Source: Arthrobacter sp. Soc17.1.1.1
Lineage (GTDB): Bacteria > Actinomycetota > Actinomycetes > Actinomycetales > Micrococcaceae
Assembly (NCBI RefSeq): GCF_036867195.1
Contig: NZ_JBAJII010000001.1
Span: 434,001-498,000, forward strand
DNA length: 64,000 nucleotides
Direction: 5' to 3'
Part shown: in pieces, positions 33,232 through 41,181 of the stretch
Layout of the letters: every line of letters begins with the position of its first letter
How positions within the stretch are numbered: position 1 is the stretch's first letter
Translations under genes and position numbers: made by a program
Notes under the pieces: model-generated
Seen by the model: the letters and a program-made list of their open reading frames with translations, nothing else
Told to the model about the DNA's origin: nothing
The model's database searches: none

Positions 33232-34404
33232 ATGCTTCGCTCGCTCTACTCCGGCATCTCGGGGCTCCGCTCCCACCAGACCATGCTCGACGTCACCGGC
33301 AACAACATCGCCAACGTCAACACCACCGGCTTCAAGGCTTCCGCCACCCAGTTCCAGGACACGCTGTCCCAGCTGACCCAGGGCGCGGGCGCACCCCAGG
33401 AAGCCCTGGGCGGCACCAACCCGGCTCAGGTGGGCCTCGGCGTGCAGGTGGCGGGCATCGTCACCAACTTCTCCCAGGGCTCGGCCCAGGCCACGGGCCG
33501 TGCCACGGACATGATGATCAACGGCGACGGCTTCTTCATCACGCGCCTCGGCGGAGAGACCCTCTACACCCGGGCGGGCGCCTTCACCCCCGACGCCGAG
33601 GGCCGCCTCGTGACCCCGGACGGCTCCCTCGTCCAGGGCTGGCCCGCCGTCAATGGCGTCGTCCAGCAGGGCGGCGCGGTCGGCGACCTGCGGATGCCCA
33701 AGGGCGCGGTCTCCCCGGGACAGGCGACGACGACGGCGCGCGTCACGGGCAACCTGCCCTCCGACGCGGCCGTCGGCACACAGATCCTGCAGGAAAGGGT
33801 GGTGTACGGCGCGGACGGCGCGGCACGCGACCTCACGCTCACCTTCACCCGCTCGGCCACGGGCTGGGCTGTCGCGGGTCAGGATGCGAACGGTGCGGCG
33901 GGCAGCACGGAACTCCTGCTGCCGAACGGCCAGGCCGCCGCGGGCTCCTCGATCACGGTGGGCGGCGTCGCCGTCGATCTCTCGTCCGTCACCGGCTTCG
34001 CCCAGCTCAGGACCGTCTCCATCTCCGAGGGCAACGGCCGCTCGGCCGGCACCCTCGAGTCCTTCACGGTCGGTGCCGACGGCACCCTGGTGGGGGCGTT
34101 CAGCAACGGCAGCCGCCAGCCGCTGGGCCGCGTGGCGCTCGCGGGCTTCGTGAACCCCACGGGCCTCGAGAAGGCGGGCGCCTCGTCCTACCGTGCGACG
34201 GCGAACTCGGGTGCCGCGGAGATCGGCGCCGCGGGCGCCAACGGCCTCGGATCACTCGATGCGGGCACGCTCGAGATGTCCAATGTGGACCTCTCGCAGG
34301 AGTTCACCAACCTGATCGTGGCGCAGCGCGGCTTCCAGGCGAACGCCCGCATCATCACGACCTCCGACGAGGTGCTGCAGGAACTCGCGAACCTGAAGCG
34401 CTAG
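33232..34404 (+). CDS. flgE: Flagellar hook protein FlgE
   Basis: A 390-residue axial protein: LRSLYSGISGLRSHQTMLDV and GNNIANVNTTGFKASATQF at the N-terminus, GQATGRATDMMINGDGFFI near residues 83-101, and the C-terminal SQEFTNLIVAQRGFQANARI and TTSDEVLQELANLKR. Its size and close placement after flgD identify it as the hook rather than a distal rod protein. It is the last gene before a hairpin. Confidence 0.96.
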   Translation: MLRSLYSGISGLRSHQTMLDVTGNNIANVNTTGFKASATQFQDTLSQLTQGAGAPQEALGGTNPAQVGLGVQVAGIVTNFSQGSAQATGRATDMMINGDGFFITRLGGETLYTRAGAFTPDAEGRLVTPDGSLVQGWPAVNGVVQQGGAVGDLRMPKGAVSPGQATTTARVTGNLPSDAAVGTQILQERVVYGADGAARDLTLTFTRSATGWAVAGQDANGAAGSTELLLPNGQAAAGSSITVGGVAVDLSSVTGFAQLRTVSISEGNGRSAGTLESFTVGADGTLVGAFSNGSRQPLGRVALAGFVNPTGLEKAGASSYRATANSGAAEIGAAGANGLGSLDAGTLEMSNVDLSQEFTNLIVAQRGFQANARIITTSDEVLQELANLKR

Positions 34405-34409
34405 GCGGA

Positions 34410-34439
34410 GGTGCCGGCCGGGAGGACCCGGCCGGCACC
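34410..34439 (+). terminator. Terminator after flgE
   Basis: GGTGCCGGCCGGG (34410-34422) pairs perfectly with CCCGGCCGGCACC (34427-34439) around AGGA, six bases past the flgE stop. It marks the end of the long flgB-flgE unit. No T-tract follows. Confidence 0.75.
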
Positions 34440-34481
34440 ACCGCTCGGGGGATTCCTCCGGTGCCGGCCCGGTGGGGCTCC

Positions 34482-35255
34482 CTACCGGCTGGGCAGTGTG
34501 AGGATCTCTGCGCCGTCGTCGGTGATGGCGATGGTGTGCTCGGTGTGCGCCGTCCGGCAGCCCGTGGCACTGCGGAGCGTCCACCCGTCGGCGTCCGTGA
34601 CCAGTGTGGCGGTGTCCACCATGACCCAGGGCTCGAGCGCCAGCAACAGTCCGGGGCGGAGCTCGTAGCCGCGGCCGGGCCGCCCGGTGTTCGGGATGTG
34701 CGGGTCCTGGTGCATCGTCGACCCGACGCCGTGACCCCCGAAGTCGGTGTTGACCGTGTAGCCCGCGTCGCGGAGCACCGAGCCGATGGCGTGGGAGAGG
34801 TCGCCGATACGGGCGCCCGGCCGGGCGGCCGCGATCCCGGCAGCGAGCGCGCGCTCGGTCGCGGCGATCATCGCGGTGCCGGCCGGGTCCGCGGATCCGC
34901 CCACGATGAAGCTGATGGCGGAGTCCGCGACCACGCCACCCAGCGAGACGGCGAGATCGAGGGACAGCAGGTCGCCGTCAGCCAGGGCGTAGTCGAACGG
35001 CAGGCCATGGAGCACGGCGTCGTTGACGGAGGTGCAGATGTAGTGCCCGAACGGACCACGTCCGAAGGAGGGCGCGTAGTCGACATAGCAGGACTGCGCG
35101 CCGGCCTCGACGATCATCTCCTTCGCCCACCGGTCGATGTCCAGCAGATTGGTGCCGATGGTGGTGCGGCCCTTGAGCGTGTGCAGGATGTCGGCCACCA
35201 GGGTGCCCGTGGCTCTGGCGCGGCCCACCTCGGCGGGGCTCAGGATCTCGATCAT
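34482..35255 (-). CDS. map: Type I methionine aminopeptidase
   Basis: A 257-residue metallopeptidase with all five metal ligands: Asp100, Asp111, His175 (GGHGVGSTMH), Glu208 (LALEPWV) and Glu239 (TAHTEHTIAI), plus His83 in VLHG. The substrate loop APSFGRGPFGHYICTSVND differs from the usual NGFP pattern. It removes N-terminal Met from proteins in the cytosol. It is on the opposite strand, inserted in the flagellar locus and divergent from an XRE regulator. It could be a second, specialised copy, but other map genes cannot be seen here. Confidence 0.93.
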   Translation of the reverse strand: MIEILSPAEVGRARATGTLVADILHTLKGRTTIGTNLLDIDRWAKEMIVEAGAQSCYVDYAPSFGRGPFGHYICTSVNDAVLHGLPFDYALADGDLLSLDLAVSLGGVVADSAISFIVGGSADPAGTAMIAATERALAAGIAAARPGARIGDLSHAIGSVLRDAGYTVNTDFGGHGVGSTMHQDPHIPNTGRPGRGYELRPGLLLALEPWVMVDTATLVTDADGWTLRSATGCRTAHTEHTIAITDDGAEILTLPSR

Positions 35256-35283
35256 GCGATGCCTACTTCCGGACGGACCAATA

Positions 35284-35316
35284 ACTATCCCGGTAATAGT
35301 ATCCCAGGACTAGACT
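35284..35316. promoter_or_regulatory. Candidate operator and promoter between map and xre
   Basis: ACTAT (35284-35288) and ATAGT (35296-35300) form a short inverted repeat, and TATCCCGG/TATCCCAGG is repeated 13 bases apart across it. TAGACT (35311-35316) lies eight bases from the xre ATG and could be a -10 element giving a leaderless xre message. The region is A+T-richer than its surroundings. Confidence 0.4.
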
Positions 35317-35323
35317 CGGCCTC

Positions 35324-35620
35324 ATGGTCAGATTGCCCCTCACCCCCGCGGATGTCGAGCGCGGGCAGCGCCTCGGGATCCTCCTGCGCCGCGCCAGGGG
35401 GGAGCGTCCGATGCTCGAGACCGCCCTGGACGCCGGCGTGTCACCGGAGACGCTCCGGAAGATCGAATCGGGCCGTGTCGCCACCCCGGCCTTCCCGACC
35501 ATCGCGGCGATCGCCGCCGTCGTCGGGCTCTCCCTCGATGACGTGTGGGCCGAGATCAACCGGCCCGGCGCCGGGACGGCCGGCTCCGCGCCCGGGACGG
35601 GTCAGCGACTGGCGTCCTGA
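35324..35620 (+). CDS. XRE-family transcriptional regulator
   Basis: A 98-residue protein with a Cro/C1-type helix-turn-helix spanning about residues 15-72: LGILLRRARGERPMLETALD, VSPETLRKIESGRVATPAF and PTIAAIAAVVGLSLDDVWAE. There is a short Gly/Ala tail and no second domain. It is divergent from map with 68 bases between, so it probably regulates map and itself through the intergenic repeat. Confidence 0.85.
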   Translation: MVRLPLTPADVERGQRLGILLRRARGERPMLETALDAGVSPETLRKIESGRVATPAFPTIAAIAAVVGLSLDDVWAEINRPGAGTAGSAPGTGQRLAS

Positions 35621-35727
35621 CCCGCCCGGCGGGGCGGAGCGGGCCGCGCGTGCCTTACGAAGCCGCAGCAGGTGCCGACAGTGGGTGGAAGAGGCCCCGC
35701 CGGGGCGTCCCGACCCCAGGATGTCCG

Positions 35728-36054
35728 ATGATCGTGGTGACCCGGCTCAACGAGAGCCAGTTCGCGGTGAACCCTGACCTCATCGAGCGCATCCATGAGA
35801 ATCCGGACACCACGCTCGTGATGGTCGACGGCGCCAAGTACATCGTCACCGAATCCCTCGGCGAAGTGATCGACCTGATCTCCGCCTACCGGGCGCGGAT
35901 CATCTCACTCGCCCGCTTCATGGCCGGCCCTGCCGACGAGGACCCGACGGGCCCGCGTCCGCTCGGGCTCGTCCGTGATGCCGGGGACGACGCCGGGTCC
36001 TCCGACGAGACCGATGGCGGCGCTCCCGTCCCGCTCCGACCAAGGAACACGTAA
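35728..36054 (+). CDS. flbD: FlbD-family flagellar protein
   Basis: A 108-residue protein whose first 65 residues match the FlbD family: IVVTRLNESQFAVNPDLIER, then VMVDGAKYIVTESLGEVID and the helix RARIISLARFM. The C-terminal 40 residues are acidic and disordered. The family is found before motA in Gram-positive flagellar operons; the function is unclear. The ATG at 35728 has AGGA upstream, and the stop overlaps the motA start. Confidence 0.88.
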   Translation: MIVVTRLNESQFAVNPDLIERIHENPDTTLVMVDGAKYIVTESLGEVIDLISAYRARIISLARFMAGPADEDPTGPRPLGLVRDAGDDAGSSDETDGGAPVPLRPRNT

Positions 36055-36908
36055 TGGATCCCGCAACACTCGTCGGCATTCTCCTCGCCTTCGGGGCGCT
36101 CTACGCGATGATCACCCTCGAGCACGCGAGCGTCGAGGCGCTCCTGCTCCCGGCGCCCATGATTCTCGTGTTCGGTGCCACGCTCGCCATCGGCATCGCC
36201 GGAGGCACGCTGAAGGACTTCCTGGTGGCCGTGAAGGCCGTCCCGCCCGCGATGAAGGGTAAGACGGTCCCGCCGCAGGACACGATCGACAGCGTGGTGG
36301 TCCTCGCCGAGAAGGCGCGCAGCGAGGGGCTGCTGGCGCTCGAGGAGGAGGCCAACACGGTCAAGGACCCCTTCCTCCGTGGCGCCCTGCAGAACATCGC
36401 CGACGGCACCGACGGCGAGGAGTTGCGCGAGATCCTCGAGGACGAGATCGATTCCGCGTCGCAGACGCACCGCACGGCCGCCAAGTTCTTCGCGAGTCTC
36501 GGTGGCTATGCGCCGACCGTCGGCATCATCGGGACCGTGGTGTCGCTGACGCACGTGCTCGAGAACCTCTCCAGTCCCGACAAGCTGGGGCCGATGATCG
36601 CCGCGGCCTTCGTCGCCACGCTGTGGGGCCTGCTCTCCGCGAACTTCCTCTGGCTGCCCATCGGCACCCGGATCAAGCGCCTCGGCGAGATGGAGACGGC
36701 CCGCATGACCCTCCTCATGGAGGGGGTCCTCGCGGTCCAGGCCGGCAGCCAGCCCCGCCTGCTCGGTGAGCGGCTGAAGGCCATGGTGCCGCAGCACGCC
36801 CAGGGCAAGGGCAAGGCAGGCAAGGACGGCAAGGACGGCGGGAAGGGCGCGAAGGGTTCGAAGGGCTCGGGCGAGGCGATCACCGCGCAGGGCAAGGCAG
36901 CCGCGTGA
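36054..36908 (+). CDS. motA: Flagellar motor stator protein MotA
   Basis: A 284-residue stator subunit with four membrane helices (residues about 5-25, 35-55, 155-175 and 188-208) and the conserved segment FFASLGGYAPTVGIIGTVVS. The cytoplasmic loop has EEEANTVKDPFLRGALQNIA. Unusually, residues about 245-284 form a Lys/Gly-rich tail (GKGKAGKDGKDGGKGAKGSK). With MotB it forms the proton channel that drives rotation. The stop overlaps motB by four bases. Confidence 0.95.
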   Translation: MDPATLVGILLAFGALYAMITLEHASVEALLLPAPMILVFGATLAIGIAGGTLKDFLVAVKAVPPAMKGKTVPPQDTIDSVVVLAEKARSEGLLALEEEANTVKDPFLRGALQNIADGTDGEELREILEDEIDSASQTHRTAAKFFASLGGYAPTVGIIGTVVSLTHVLENLSSPDKLGPMIAAAFVATLWGLLSANFLWLPIGTRIKRLGEMETARMTLLMEGVLAVQAGSQPRLLGERLKAMVPQHAQGKGKAGKDGKDGGKGAKGSKGSGEAITAQGKAAA

Positions 36909-37822
36909 GCCGACGCCCGCACCGGAAACGGCACGGCGAGGAGCACGGCGAGGAGCACCCGGACGAGCGCTGGATGGCGTCCTACATGGACATGGTCACC
37001 GTGCTGATGTGCATGTTCATCGTCCTGTACGCCATGTCCTCGGTGGACCAGCAGAAGTTCGAGCAGCTGCGCTCCTCCCTGGCCACGGGCTTCGGTACCG
37101 TGGAGACGGCGACCGTGGACACCGCCGAGGGCACCATCGTCCCCGCCGAGCACGCCAACGACGAGGGCGAGTCCTTCGCCGGGGGAGCTGCGCTCACGGA
37201 CACCGAGGCGCAGAAACAGGAGCCGGGAGCGGCCGACGTCGCCGCACCCACGCCCTCACCCTCGCCGTCGGCGGGCGGCGATGCCGCCGAGCCGGCGACG
37301 GACCGCGAGCGTGCCGCTGCGGAGGTCGAGAACCTGCGTGCGCTGCAGGAGCGGATCGACGCGGAGCTGCGCGGGCGCGACCTCGCCGACGCCGTCCGCT
37401 ACGTCATCGACGAGCGCGGCCTCACCATCCGCCTCGTCGGATCGGAGACGTTCTTCCTCCCCGACAGCGCGCAGCTCACCGATCAGACGCTCCGCGTGCT
37501 AGAGGGCGTGGGGCCCGTCCTGGCGTCCATCCCCAACGAGGTGGGCGTCGAAGGGCACACCGCGCGCCTGCCCGACTCCGTACCGCGTCCGCTGGACTGG
37601 GAGCTGTCCACCGAGCGGGCCGTCAACGTGGTGCGGAACCTCATCGACACGGGCGGGGTCCCGGCACCCCGGCTCTCGGCCATCGGGTACGGCGAGTCGC
37701 GCCCCCTCGCTCCCGGGACCACCGAGGCGGAGCTCGAACTGAACCGGCGCGTGGACATCGTGGTCCACTCCGGCCAGCCGGAGGACGTGCGCGCACTGAT
37801 CCCGGAGATCGCCGCCGGCTGA
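36905..37822 (+). CDS. motB: Flagellar motor stator protein MotB
   Basis: A 305-residue protein. A basic N-terminus is followed by one membrane helix carrying the proton-binding Asp (WMASYMDMVTVLMCMFIVLY). A Glu/Ala-rich linker leads to a C-terminal OmpA/MotB peptidoglycan-binding domain with VEGHTARLPDS, LSTERAVNVVRNLIDTGGV and AIGYGESRPLAPG. The Asp and peptidoglycan-binding residues are intact. The start is a GTG overlapping the motA stop. Confidence 0.95.
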   Translation: MSRRPHRKRHGEEHGEEHPDERWMASYMDMVTVLMCMFIVLYAMSSVDQQKFEQLRSSLATGFGTVETATVDTAEGTIVPAEHANDEGESFAGGAALTDTEAQKQEPGAADVAAPTPSPSPSAGGDAAEPATDRERAAAEVENLRALQERIDAELRGRDLADAVRYVIDERGLTIRLVGSETFFLPDSAQLTDQTLRVLEGVGPVLASIPNEVGVEGHTARLPDSVPRPLDWELSTERAVNVVRNLIDTGGVPAPRLSAIGYGESRPLAPGTTEAELELNRRVDIVVHSGQPEDVRALIPEIAAG

Positions 37823-37838
37823 CGCGCCCGCGGATCAC

Positions 37839-37865
37839 TAACGCCCCGTGCCCGGCGTCCGATAG
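37839..37865 (+). promoter_or_regulatory. Sigma-28-like promoter of the fliM operon
   Basis: TAAC (37839-37842), a 16-base spacer and CCGATAG (37859-37865) match the other flagellar promoters. The predicted start (about 37871-37874) nearly coincides with the fliM GTG at 37874, so the message may be leaderless. It lies in the 51-base gap after motB. Confidence 0.68.
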
Positions 37866-37873
37866 TCGATGGC

Positions 37874-38785
37874 GTGACGGTCCAGGAACAACTCTCCTTT
37901 GGCGTGCCCTCGGTGACGCCCCGGGCGGTGGATGTCTATGACTTCCGCCGCCCCACCACGCTCGCGCGTGAACACTCCCGCGTGCTCGAACTCGGGTTCG
38001 AGACGCTCGCCCGCCAGTGGGGCACGCAGCTGACCGCGAAGATCCGCGCCATCGCGCAGGTGACCAGCGAGCAGCTCCTCCTGCAGACGTACAACGAGTA
38101 CGCGGCGTCCCTGCCACCCACGACGGCGATGGTGCTGTGCGCCGTCACCGGCCACGCGAGCAAGGCGGTCATCCAGTTCCCCGCGTCGGCGGGACTGTAC
38201 TGGGTGGATTCGATGCTCGGCGGCCACGGCGCGGTTCCCCACGAGGAGCGGAAGTTCACCCAGATCGAGCAGGCGCTGATCCGGCGCCTCATGGACGACG
38301 CCCTCGAGGGGCTGCACTACTCGCTCGGGTCCGTCCTGTCCCACCAGCTGAGCATCGACTCGATCCAGTACAACGCCCAGTTCGCCCAGGCGGCCTCGAC
38401 CACCGAGCTCATGATCGTCGGCGTCTTCGAGATCCGCGTGAGCGACCGCGTCAGCCGGGCGACCATCGCCATCCCCGCGCATCTCCTGCTCGCACAGCTC
38501 GGCGACGCGAACCCGACGGGCACGAGCGAGGACGCCCGAGAGCTGATCGAACAGCAGGTGACGCACGTGCCCGTCGACGTCTCCGTGCAGCTCGCCGCCC
38601 TGCCCGTCCTGCCCTCCCGCATCCTCGACCTCGCCGTCGGGGACGTGCTGAAGCTGCCGCACCCGCAGCACCGACCCTTCGAGCTCGCCGTCAGCGGACA
38701 GCGGCTCGGCGAGGCAGCCCTGGGCCAGAACGGCTCACGCCTGGCCTGTGTAGTAGTGACCACCGAGGAGAACACCGCACCATGA
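37874..38785 (+). CDS. fliM: Flagellar motor switch protein FliM
   Basis: A 303-residue C-ring protein. It has VYDFRRPTTLAREHSRVLEL near the N-terminus, then the middle CheC-like domain (YWVDSMLGGHGAVPHEERKF and IEQALIRRLMDDALEGL) and the C-terminal SpoA domain (ILDLAVGDVLKLPHPQHRPF). The usual N-terminal CheY-binding peptide is short. The GTG start at 37874 follows a sigma-28-like promoter. It overlaps fliN by four bases. Confidence 0.95.
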   Translation: MTVQEQLSFGVPSVTPRAVDVYDFRRPTTLAREHSRVLELGFETLARQWGTQLTAKIRAIAQVTSEQLLLQTYNEYAASLPPTTAMVLCAVTGHASKAVIQFPASAGLYWVDSMLGGHGAVPHEERKFTQIEQALIRRLMDDALEGLHYSLGSVLSHQLSIDSIQYNAQFAQAASTTELMIVGVFEIRVSDRVSRATIAIPAHLLLAQLGDANPTGTSEDARELIEQQVTHVPVDVSVQLAALPVLPSRILDLAVGDVLKLPHPQHRPFELAVSGQRLGEAALGQNGSRLACVVVTTEENTAP

Positions 38786-39486
38786 ACACCACCACCGCCG
38801 AGCACGAGGCCGCCGCGTCCCTCGCAGCGAGACTGCCGCTTCCCGGCCCGCTCACGGCCGAGCCCTGCAACGCCGCCGAGGTGCCGTCCGCGAGTGCCTC
38901 GACCGCCGTCGTCGCCTCCTTCGTGGGTGCCTCCTCCGCCGACCTGGCCGTCGTCCTGATCGACGCGCAGCCCCTCGCCGTCGCCGCGGGCACGTCGTCA
39001 CCGCTGGTCTCCCCGGCCGACGTGCTCGTACCCGCCCTCGAGGCCGCCTCCGGCTCCCTCGGGGACGGCGTGCTCGGCGTCCCGGCCGTGCAGGACGCAC
39101 TGCCCCTGTTCCGCGACGCCGAGACCTCCGTCTTCCGTCTCGCCGGTCCGTCCGGCACGGTCGGCTGGTTCGCCGTGCGCCTGCGCGGTGCACGGCCCGG
39201 TGCGGCTCCGCGCCGGGCCTCGGCATCCGCCGGGGCCGCCAACCTCGGCCGCATCAGCAACGTGGAGATGGCCATGACCGTCGAGATCGGCCGGACCCGC
39301 ATGTCCGTCCGCGACGTGCTGGACCTCGAGCCGGGCGCCGTCATCGAGCTCGACCGGTCCGCCGGTGCTCCCGCGGACGTCCTGCTCAACGGGCGCCTCG
39401 TCGCGCACGGCGAGGTCGTCGTCGTGGACCAGGACTACGCCGTGCGCATCACCCAGATCCTCGACGTCGCGGACGGCAGCCTCTAG
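38782..39486 (+). CDS. fliN: Flagellar motor switch protein FliN (FliY-like length)
   Basis: A 234-residue protein. The C-terminal SpoA domain is canonical (VEMAMTVEIGRTRMSVRDVL, DLEPGAVIELDRSAGAPADV, then NGRLVAHGEVVVVDQDYAVR). The N-terminal 140 residues are longer than in classical FliN and contain a folded segment (VLVPALEAASGSLGDGVLG), so the layout is closer to FliY. No CheC catalytic motif is evident. Confidence 0.92.
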   Translation: MNTTTAEHEAAASLAARLPLPGPLTAEPCNAAEVPSASASTAVVASFVGASSADLAVVLIDAQPLAVAAGTSSPLVSPADVLVPALEAASGSLGDGVLGVPAVQDALPLFRDAETSVFRLAGPSGTVGWFAVRLRGARPGAAPRRASASAGAANLGRISNVEMAMTVEIGRTRMSVRDVLDLEPGAVIELDRSAGAPADVLLNGRLVAHGEVVVVDQDYAVRITQILDVADGSL

Positions 39487-40034
39487 TGGACGTGGTGGTC
39501 CTCGCGCTGCGCGTGCTGCTGTCCCTCGGCGTGGTCCTCGCCCTGCTCTTCGTCCTGCACCGGAAGGTCTCGAGGATCAACGGGAACCGTGCCGGGGCGG
39601 GCCTCGTGTCCGTCGTGGCCCGCCAGGGGATCGGCGCGAAGGCCTCGGTGGTCGTGCTCGACGCCGAGGGGACGCGCTTCTACCTCGGCGTCACCGAGCA
39701 GTCGGTATCGGTCCTCCACTCCTCGGCCGCCCCTCGCGCCCTGCAGGCGGTCCCCGGATCCGACCACGCCGCAGGACACCCGGCCAGCGCCGTGTCCGGG
39801 CCCGCCGAGACCTCCGACGCCCGCTTCGCGGCCTCGCTCCGGCTGGCCGGCGGAGCGGTCGACACCGTGCCGATGACCGGCACCGCGCCGATGACCGACA
39901 CGTACCCGACGAGCCGCCGCGCGGTCCGGGCCACGGAGTCGGCGCGTGCCGCCGCACCGCTGCACGGCTCGATCCTCTCTCCCGCCACCTGGAAGCAGAC
40001 CGCGGCCTTCCTGCGCCAGGGACGGGCGGGGTGA
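39486..40034 (+). CDS. fliO: Flagellar biosynthesis protein FliO
   Basis: A 182-residue protein with one N-terminal membrane helix (VVLALRVLLSLGVVLALLFV) followed by a small cytoplasmic domain (VVARQGIGAKASVVVLDAEG and RFYLGVTEQSVSVLH), the FliO pattern. The C-terminal 100 residues are low complexity. FliO helps assemble the FliP ring. It overlaps the fliN stop by one base and fliP by four. Confidence 0.85.
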   Translation: MDVVVLALRVLLSLGVVLALLFVLHRKVSRINGNRAGAGLVSVVARQGIGAKASVVVLDAEGTRFYLGVTEQSVSVLHSSAAPRALQAVPGSDHAAGHPASAVSGPAETSDARFAASLRLAGGAVDTVPMTGTAPMTDTYPTSRRAVRATESARAAAPLHGSILSPATWKQTAAFLRQGRAG

Positions 40035-40903
40035 CCCCGGCCGCACCCCTCCCGGCGCGCGGTGCGCGCCGCTCACGCACCCTCGCAGTGGCGGCCGCCT
40101 TCGTGCTGGCCGTCGTCGTCGTCCTCCTCGGGGCGGCCGCGGGGCACGCCGGCGAGCTGGACCCTGCCGTCCCGGCACCCACGGCGCCGTCCGCCCCCGC
40201 CGACCCGACGGCTCCCACACCGCCCGGGAGCGACGACGGCCTGTCGGTCGAGATCAACGGCGTGGACGGGGCTCCGAGCTCGGCGGTCCTGACGCTCATC
40301 GGCATCACCCTGCTTTCCGTGGCGCCGGCGCTGCTGCTGATGATGACGTCCTTCACCAAGATCTTCGTGGTCCTGGCGATGACCCGGAACGCCCTCTCCC
40401 TGCCGTCCATCCCACCCAACCAGGTGCTCGCCGGGCTGGCCCTGTTCCTGTCGCTGTTCATCATGGCGCCGGTCCTGACCGAGATCAACGACCTCGCCGT
40501 GCAGCCCTACCTCGACGGAGCGACCACCTTCTCGCAGGCACTCGCCGACGGCGCCGGGCCGCTGCAGACCTTCATGACGGCCCACACCCGCGAGGAGGAC
40601 CTCGCGCTCATGACACGGGCGGCCGGGCAGCCGAACCCGCAGGACGCCGCGAGCGTGCCGCTGACCACGCTCATCCCGGCGTTCATGATCTCCGAACTCC
40701 GGGCCGCGTTCATCATCGGGTTCGTGATCTTCGTGCCGTTCCTCGTGATCGACCTCGTGGTGTCGGCCGCGCTGATGTCCATGGGCATGATGATGCTCCC
40801 GCCGGTCATGATCTCGCTGCCCTTCAAGATCCTGCTGTTCGTCCTCGTGGACGGGTGGGGACTGATCATCACCTCGCTCATCAACAGCTACCAGGGCGGT
40901 TGA
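40031..40903 (+). CDS. fliP: Flagellar export gate protein FliP
   Basis: A 290-residue membrane protein. A cleavable signal peptide (LAVAAAFVLAVVVVLLGAAA) and a Pro/Ala-rich segment precede the gate domain: LMMTSFTKIFVVLAMTRNAL, PPNQVLAGLALFLSLFIMAP, ISELRAAFIIGFVIFVPFLV and SMGMMMLPPVMISLPFKILL, all FliP signatures. It forms the core of the export pore with FliQ and FliR. The GTG start at 40031 overlaps fliO. Confidence 0.97.
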   Translation: MTPAAPLPARGARRSRTLAVAAAFVLAVVVVLLGAAAGHAGELDPAVPAPTAPSAPADPTAPTPPGSDDGLSVEINGVDGAPSSAVLTLIGITLLSVAPALLLMMTSFTKIFVVLAMTRNALSLPSIPPNQVLAGLALFLSLFIMAPVLTEINDLAVQPYLDGATTFSQALADGAGPLQTFMTAHTREEDLALMTRAAGQPNPQDAASVPLTTLIPAFMISELRAAFIIGFVIFVPFLVIDLVVSAALMSMGMMMLPPVMISLPFKILLFVLVDGWGLIITSLINSYQGG

Positions 40904-40904
40904 C

Positions 40905-41180
40905 GTGGACACCAACGCCGTCCTCGACATCGGCCTCGCAGGCATCTGGGCCGCCGCGAAACTCTCCGCACCCGTCCTGCTGACGGCCCTCGTGGTGGGA
41001 TTCGCGATCTCGCTGCTGCAGTCCATCACCCAGATCCAGGAGGTCACGCTCTCCTTCGTGCCGAAGGCCGCCGCCGTGTGCATCGCCCTGCTGGTCTGCG
41101 GCCACTGGATGATCGCGGAGATGATCTCGTTCACCCACGAGATGTTCGAGCGCATCCCGGGCCTGCTCGGGGGCGGCTGA
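40905..41180 (+). CDS. fliQ: Flagellar export gate protein FliQ
   Basis: A 91-residue protein with two membrane helices and the FliQ signature: LSAPVLLTALVVGFAISLLQ, SITQIQEVTLSFVPKAAAV and HWMIAEMISFTHEMFERIPG. It starts with GTG one base after the fliP stop. Confidence 0.96.
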   Translation: MDTNAVLDIGLAGIWAAAKLSAPVLLTALVVGFAISLLQSITQIQEVTLSFVPKAAAVCIALLVCGHWMIAEMISFTHEMFERIPGLLGGG

Positions 41181-41181
41181 C

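Noticed and set aside
33232..34404. Considered as distal rod protein FlgG instead of FlgE
   Set aside because: The length (390 residues), the position after flgD and the C-terminal SQEFTNLIVAQRGFQANARI fit the hook protein; FlgG is usually about 260 residues.
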